NCBI GenBank assembly: GCA_964618895.1
Contig: CAZUDO010000093.1
Location: 1 to 39,602 of the forward strand
Length of the DNA: 39,602 nucleotides
Reading direction: 5' to 3'
Source of the DNA: CAZUDO01 sp964618895
GTDB taxonomy: Bacteria; Desulfobacterota; Binatia; DP-6
Made by a program: the position numbers and the translations under genes. The notes beneath the pieces were generated by a model. It was given only the letters and a program-made list of their open reading frames with translations. It was not told the DNA's origin and did not search any database. Below are positions 36,716 to 39,602 of this stretch, piece after piece; the stretch's first letter is position 1, and each line of letters opens with the position of its first letter.

Positions 36716-38014
36716 GTGAGCGGCGGTCCGGCGATGAATGCCATCGAGGTGCACGGGGTCTCGAAGACCTACCGCATCCCCCACGAGCGCCGGACGACGC
36801 TCGCCGAGCAGATGCTGTCGCTCTTCCGCCCCAGCGGTGTCGAGGAGTTCCTGGCGCTCAGCCACGTGAGCGTCGACATCCCCCCGGGGGAGTTCGTCGG
36901 TATCATCGGGGCGAACGGCTCCGGCAAGTCGACGCTGCTCAAGGTGCTGGCGGGCCTGATCCTCCCGGACGAAGGCGAGGTGCGGGTCAACGGCACCCTG
37001 GTGCCGCTCCTCGAGCTGGGGCTCGGCTTCCAGCAGGAGCTGTCGGTGCAGGAGAACGTCAGCCTGTACGGCGCGGTCCTCGGCTATCCCCGGCGCGAGA
37101 TGGCGAAGCGGGTCGACGAAGTGGTCGCCTTCGCCGGCCTCGACCGTTTCCGGGACGCCAAGCTGAAGAGTCTCTCGTCCGGCATGCTGATGCGCCTGGC
37201 GTTCGCCACCGCGCTGCGCGCGGACGCCGACATCCTGCTGCTGGACGAGGTGCTGGCGGTGGGCGACGTGGAGTTCCAGCAGAAGTGCTTCGAGGTGTTC
37301 GAGGAGCTCAAGCGGCAGCGGAAGACGATCGTGCTGGTGAGCCACGACCTGGGCTCGGTGCAGCGTTTCTGCGATCGGGCGCTCTGGCTCGACAAGGGGC
37401 GCCTGGTCATGACGGGGGACGCCAATCAGGTGGTGCAGACGTACCTGGGTCTCTTCCGGTCGCATGAGATCCGCCAGGCCACCGGACAGGACCGGCACGG
37501 CTGGACCAAGGCCGAGGCGTCGCGCCGCGCGGGCGACGGCCGCCTGCGCTACCTGACCTGTCGGCTCGAGGGCGAGGATGGCACGGCGCTGGTGCAGGTG
37601 CGGAGCGGCCAGGTCGTGATCCTGCGCGCGGTCTTCGAGGTGAGCGACGCCGTGATCGACCCGGTGTTCTGGTTCGGCGTGAAGCAGCTCGGCAGCCTCG
37701 GGGGCCACACCGTGTACTCGACCAGCAGCCAGCTGCTCGGCCAGCGCACGGGGACCCTCACCCCGGGGAGTCGGGTGGAGGTCTGTTTCCCCTTCACGGC
37801 GGCCCTCATGAACAGTCAGTACCAGGTCAACGTGGCGGCCCTGCAGGAAGACGGGACGTTGCACGACTGGGTGAACGAATGCGCCAGCTTCACGGTCGAG
37901 GGCAGCGCCTGCTGGGATGGCGTCGCCGACCTGATGGCGAGCTTCCGGTGCCGCACGACGGACGCGGGCGAGGGGGTCACCGACGAGCCCGCAGCGGGGT
38001 CGACGGGGTCCTGA
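36716..38014 (+). CDS. Wzt-type polysaccharide ABC transporter ATPase
   Basis: 432 residues from GTG 36716 (GGGAG about ten bases upstream; ATG 36734 is an alternative). The ATPase has GIIGANGSGKSTLLKVLAG (Walker A), LKSLSSGMLMRLAFA (signature), ADILLLDEVLAVGD (Walker B) and VLVSHDL. Residues about 255-410 are a Wzt C-terminal-like beta domain (FEVSDAVIDPVFWFGVK), which binds the terminal sugar of the O-antigen in known systems. The permease partner (Wzm) is not in the window; it may be off to the side or lost. The gene follows the radical SAM gene by four bases. Confidence 0.92.
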   Translation: MSGGPAMNAIEVHGVSKTYRIPHERRTTLAEQMLSLFRPSGVEEFLALSHVSVDIPPGEFVGIIGANGSGKSTLLKVLAGLILPDEGEVRVNGTLVPLLELGLGFQQELSVQENVSLYGAVLGYPRREMAKRVDEVVAFAGLDRFRDAKLKSLSSGMLMRLAFATALRADADILLLDEVLAVGDVEFQQKCFEVFEELKRQRKTIVLVSHDLGSVQRFCDRALWLDKGRLVMTGDANQVVQTYLGLFRSHEIRQATGQDRHGWTKAEASRRAGDGRLRYLTCRLEGEDGTALVQVRSGQVVILRAVFEVSDAVIDPVFWFGVKQLGSLGGHTVYSTSSQLLGQRTGTLTPGSRVEVCFPFTAALMNSQYQVNVAALQEDGTLHDWVNECASFTVEGSACWDGVADLMASFRCRTTDAGEGVTDEPAAGSTGS

Positions 38015-38023
38015 GGCGCCGCG

Positions 38024-38045
38024 GACAGTGCGCTGCGGCACTGTC
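38024..38045 (+). terminator. Hairpin after the Wzt gene
   Basis: GACAGTGC, loop GCTGCG, GCACTGTC: an 8-bp perfect stem ten bases after the TGA. There is no U tract, so the termination role is plausible but not sure. Confidence 0.5.
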
Positions 38046-38202
38046 GCAGGCCGCCCCCGGAAAGGCGACACCCGCATTCAGGGTGACTACTCACCTCACC
38101 GTCGATGGCTTGCCCCAGTGCGGACAGCGACGGACGAGAGCGCGTCCTTCTCGATCTGGCTGAGTTCCAAGCTCTTCTTGACGCGGCTCGCCGGTCGGAC
38201 GC

Positions 38203-38367
38203 TTGGGGCTACCGGAGCTCGGCCCCCTGATCCGCAAGCTGGAGGGCGTTCTCGAGACCCCTGCCGAAGAGGTCGACCTAGAGCGATTCCTGGCCGACTA
38301 CGATGCCGCACACGGCGAGCGTTCGTCGGGCCCTGCCGAGTATCTCCTCGAGTTGCCCGCGCCGCCC
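38203..38367 (+). pseudogene. Orphan coding fragment upstream of the DUF4258 gene
   Basis: From TTG 38203 a frame gives an acidic, helical piece (LIRKLEGVLETPAEEVDLER, then FLADYDAAHGE and AEYLLELPA) that reads like real protein. After about residue 55 it turns into Ser/Pro/Arg-rich shadow of the next gene. It may be the remnant of an older gene or the true 5' part of a frameshifted one. No family recognised. The stretch 38046-38202 before it shows nothing I can name. Confidence 0.35.
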
Positions 38368-38672
38368 GCATCACCTGGCGCTACCACGCGCTCCTCCGGG
38401 CCACCCAACGAGGTGTCACCCGCGCGCAGGCGCTCACCGTCATCGAGTCCGGAGAGATCATCGAAACGCGCCCCACGGCCCGCCCCTACCCGAAGGCGCT
38501 GCTCATGGCCCACGTCGACGAGGGACGACCCCTCTACGTCTCCGTCGCCTACGGCGTCCACGACGGTCGCCTCTATGTGATCACCGTCCACTGGCTCGAT
38601 CCCCGCAAGTGGGAAGACCCGTGGACTCGGAAGCGCCTGGGGGCTAAGCGAAGGAGAACACCGCAGCCATGA
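38352..38672 (+). CDS. DUF4258-family protein, probable toxin of a YgiT-type pair
   Basis: About 100 residues. The core ITWRYHALLRATQRGVTRA, AVIESGEII-type block (LTVIESGEIIETRP), LYVSVAYGV and LYVITVHWLDPRKWED are typical of DUF4258, a RelE/MqsR-like fold. The stop overlaps the next ATG (ATGA), and the next gene codes for a YgiT-type zinc-finger protein, the normal partner. The start is unresolved: no ATG, GTG or TTG stands in frame just before ITWRYH, and the first usable one lies far upstream. Coordinates begin at a GTT codon before the core. Either a non-standard start is used or the 5' end has been changed. Confidence 0.7.
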   Translation, partial: VARAARITWRYHALLRATQRGVTRAQALTVIESGEIIETRPTARPYPKALLMAHVDEGRPLYVSVAYGVHDGRLYVITVHWLDPRKWEDPWTRKRLGAKRRRTPQP

Positions 38673-38938
38673 AGACCAAACCCCACACCCCGAAAACACG
38701 GTGCCCCGTCTGCGGACGAGGCCAGCTCCGCGCGACGACAGTGAACCACGAGGAGAAGCGCGGCGGCCGCCTCTATCTCTTTACCCACGTGCCCGCCAAA
38801 GTCTGCCCGGCCTGTGGCGAGCTCTGGATTGACGAGACCACGCTCCGTGAGATCGACCGGTTGATCCGGACCGGCAAGCCCACGCGCAAAGTCGAGACCC
38901 CGGTCTACGACCTCGCGGTCGGCGCCTCGAGCCGCTGA
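38669..38938 (+). CDS. YgiT-type zinc-finger antitoxin (MqsA-like N-domain)
   Basis: 89 residues from ATG 38669. Two C-x2-C pairs (CPVCGRG and CPACGELW) bind zinc, as in the N-domain of MqsA. The middle GGRLYLFTHVPAKVC fits the YgiT family. The C-terminal part is short and has no full HTH, so DNA binding is uncertain. It is coupled to the DUF4258 gene, the pair forming a type II toxin-antitoxin module. Confidence 0.85.
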   Translation: MKTKPHTPKTRCPVCGRGQLRATTVNHEEKRGGRLYLFTHVPAKVCPACGELWIDETTLREIDRLIRTGKPTRKVETPVYDLAVGASSR

Positions 38939-39008
38939 CCCTGCCGCAGTCCGCCCAAGATCGCGACAGCACGCCTGGACCGACGTCGCTGAGCGCGCCG
39001 ACCGGGCC

Positions 39009-39038
39009 TTGAAACCGACTACGGATATCCCGTATATG
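39009..39038 (+). promoter_or_regulatory. Promoter of the second brnT, near-leaderless
   Basis: TTGAAA (39009-39014), an 18-base spacer and TATATG (39033-39038). The GTG of brnT at 39047 lies nine bases after the -10 box, so the mRNA would begin within a few bases of the start codon. The octamer CCGTATAT is the same as at the first brnT promoter. Confidence 0.6.
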
Positions 39039-39046
39039 CGAGCTGG

Positions 39047-39325
39047 GTGTTCGCGTGGGGCGAGGAGAAGCGGGAGGCCAACCTCGTCAAGCATGGGCTC
39101 GACTTCGCCGATGCGCTCGAGGTCTTTTCGGATGCGCTACGGATCGAGCGCATCGACAGCCGGCGCCAGTATCGCGAGGAGCGCCGTCAAGTCATTGGCC
39201 GGGTGGGCGAGCACGTGGTCTTCCTGGTCTACACAGTCCGTGGCGAAGCACGACGCGTGATTTCCGCGCGGAGGGCGAATAAGGATGAGCGCAGAGCGTA
39301 TCTCGCACGTGGTGCTCGGGGCTGA
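39047..39325 (+). CDS. brnT: BrnT-family ribonuclease toxin (second copy)
   Basis: 92 residues from GTG 39047. FAWGEEKREANLVKHGLDFADALEVF is the BrnT start; RQYREERRQVIGRV and VVFLVYTVRGEARRVISARRANKDERRAYL complete the fold. It differs in sequence from the first BrnT and is paired with a different antitoxin. It overlaps the antitoxin gene by 41 bases. Confidence 0.9.
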   Translation: MFAWGEEKREANLVKHGLDFADALEVFSDALRIERIDSRRQYREERRQVIGRVGEHVVFLVYTVRGEARRVISARRANKDERRAYLARGARG

Positions 39326-39602
39326 CGGCAAGCCGCGACGGCGACTGGCCGGCGGGCGCTCCGTGCGGCTCAAGGGCAAGACCGACTGGACCCGTCTCGC
39401 GGCGATGAAGGAGGCCGAGGTTGTCGCCCGCGCGCGCAAGTACCGAGATGCCCGGCCAGTCCCGCGGAAGCGCCTCGCGGAGTTTCAGCGCGTGACGTTG
39501 ACACCGAGAGAGGTCAGGATGATCCGGGAACGGAGCGGCCTTTCCCAAGCGGCGTTCGCGAACCGCTACGGTCTCAACCTGCGGACCCTGCAAGACTGGG
39601 AG
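39285..39602 (+). CDS. HTH-type antitoxin paired with BrnT, cut by the window edge
   Basis: 106 codons from ATG 39285 (AAGG just upstream) run off the window. The middle KGKTDWTRLAAMKEAEVVAR resembles the toxin-binding arm of BrnA-like antitoxins. The following LTPREVRMIRERSGLSQAAF and ANRYGLNLRTLQDWE is an XRE/HTH_3 helix-turn-helix (HigA-like), replacing the ribbon-helix-helix of normal BrnA. It should both neutralise BrnT and repress the operon. The C-terminus cannot be seen. Confidence 0.8.
   Translation, partial: MSAERISHVVLGADGKPRRRLAGGRSVRLKGKTDWTRLAAMKEAEVVARARKYRDARPVPRKRLAEFQRVTLTPREVRMIRERSGLSQAAFANRYGLNLRTLQDWE

Overview
The window is very GC-rich and tightly packed. It carries multidomain sigma-54 activators, c-type cytochromes, an ETF pair, an acyl-CoA carboxylase, a copper monooxygenase fused to a haem domain, Lgt/Lnt-type envelope enzymes and several toxin-antitoxin pairs. 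This suits a Gram-negative chromosome of the old 'Deltaproteobacteria' sphere (Myxococcota, Binatota or Desulfobacterota-like). That placement is inferred from gene content; no rRNA, tRNA or CRISPR array was seen to anchor it.

Left part (1-7.7 kb). The edge cuts an IS630-type transposase. A 7-TM membrane protein converges on a minus-strand unit of a secreted monohaem cytochrome, a GTP cyclohydrolase II-like enzyme and a fusion of two SIS domains with a creatininase-type amidohydrolase. This is my leading candidate for an undescribed pathway. Next come a CBS-pair protein directly after a 3' scrap of pntB, a secreted ricin-B-type lectin, a decayed cytochrome c gene and a 3-methyladenine glycosylase coupled to etfBA.

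Middle (9.6-26 kb). A brnTA toxin-antitoxin pair lies antisense to the tail of a membrane SGNH hydrolase. An IclR regulator with a clear promoter and nearby palindromes diverges from a formyltransferase. A long minus-strand run follows, read from the right: copper/haem monooxygenase; terminator; epimerase, acyltransferase and acyl-CoA carboxylase (CT, BC, BCCP); an NtrC-type activator with a dead receiver; a sigma-54 promoter; two paralogous secreted proteins of unknown family; and an Lgt-like/TPR membrane protein. The activator, promoter, secreted pair and Lgt-like protein look like one self-contained sigma-54 module.

Right part (26-39.6 kb). HDOD protein, histidine kinase and NtrC-type regulator form a plus-strand operon that ends at a 28-bp inverted repeat, facing lnt on the other strand. 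A second, membrane-bound sensor kinase overlaps an ABC1/UbiB-type kinase. Then come a glycosyltransferase remnant, a radical SAM/SPASM protein and a Wzt-type ABC ATPase. The end is a toxin-antitoxin island (DUF4258/YgiT-type, then BrnT with an HTH antitoxin cut by the edge). Both brnT genes have near-leaderless promoters of the same design.
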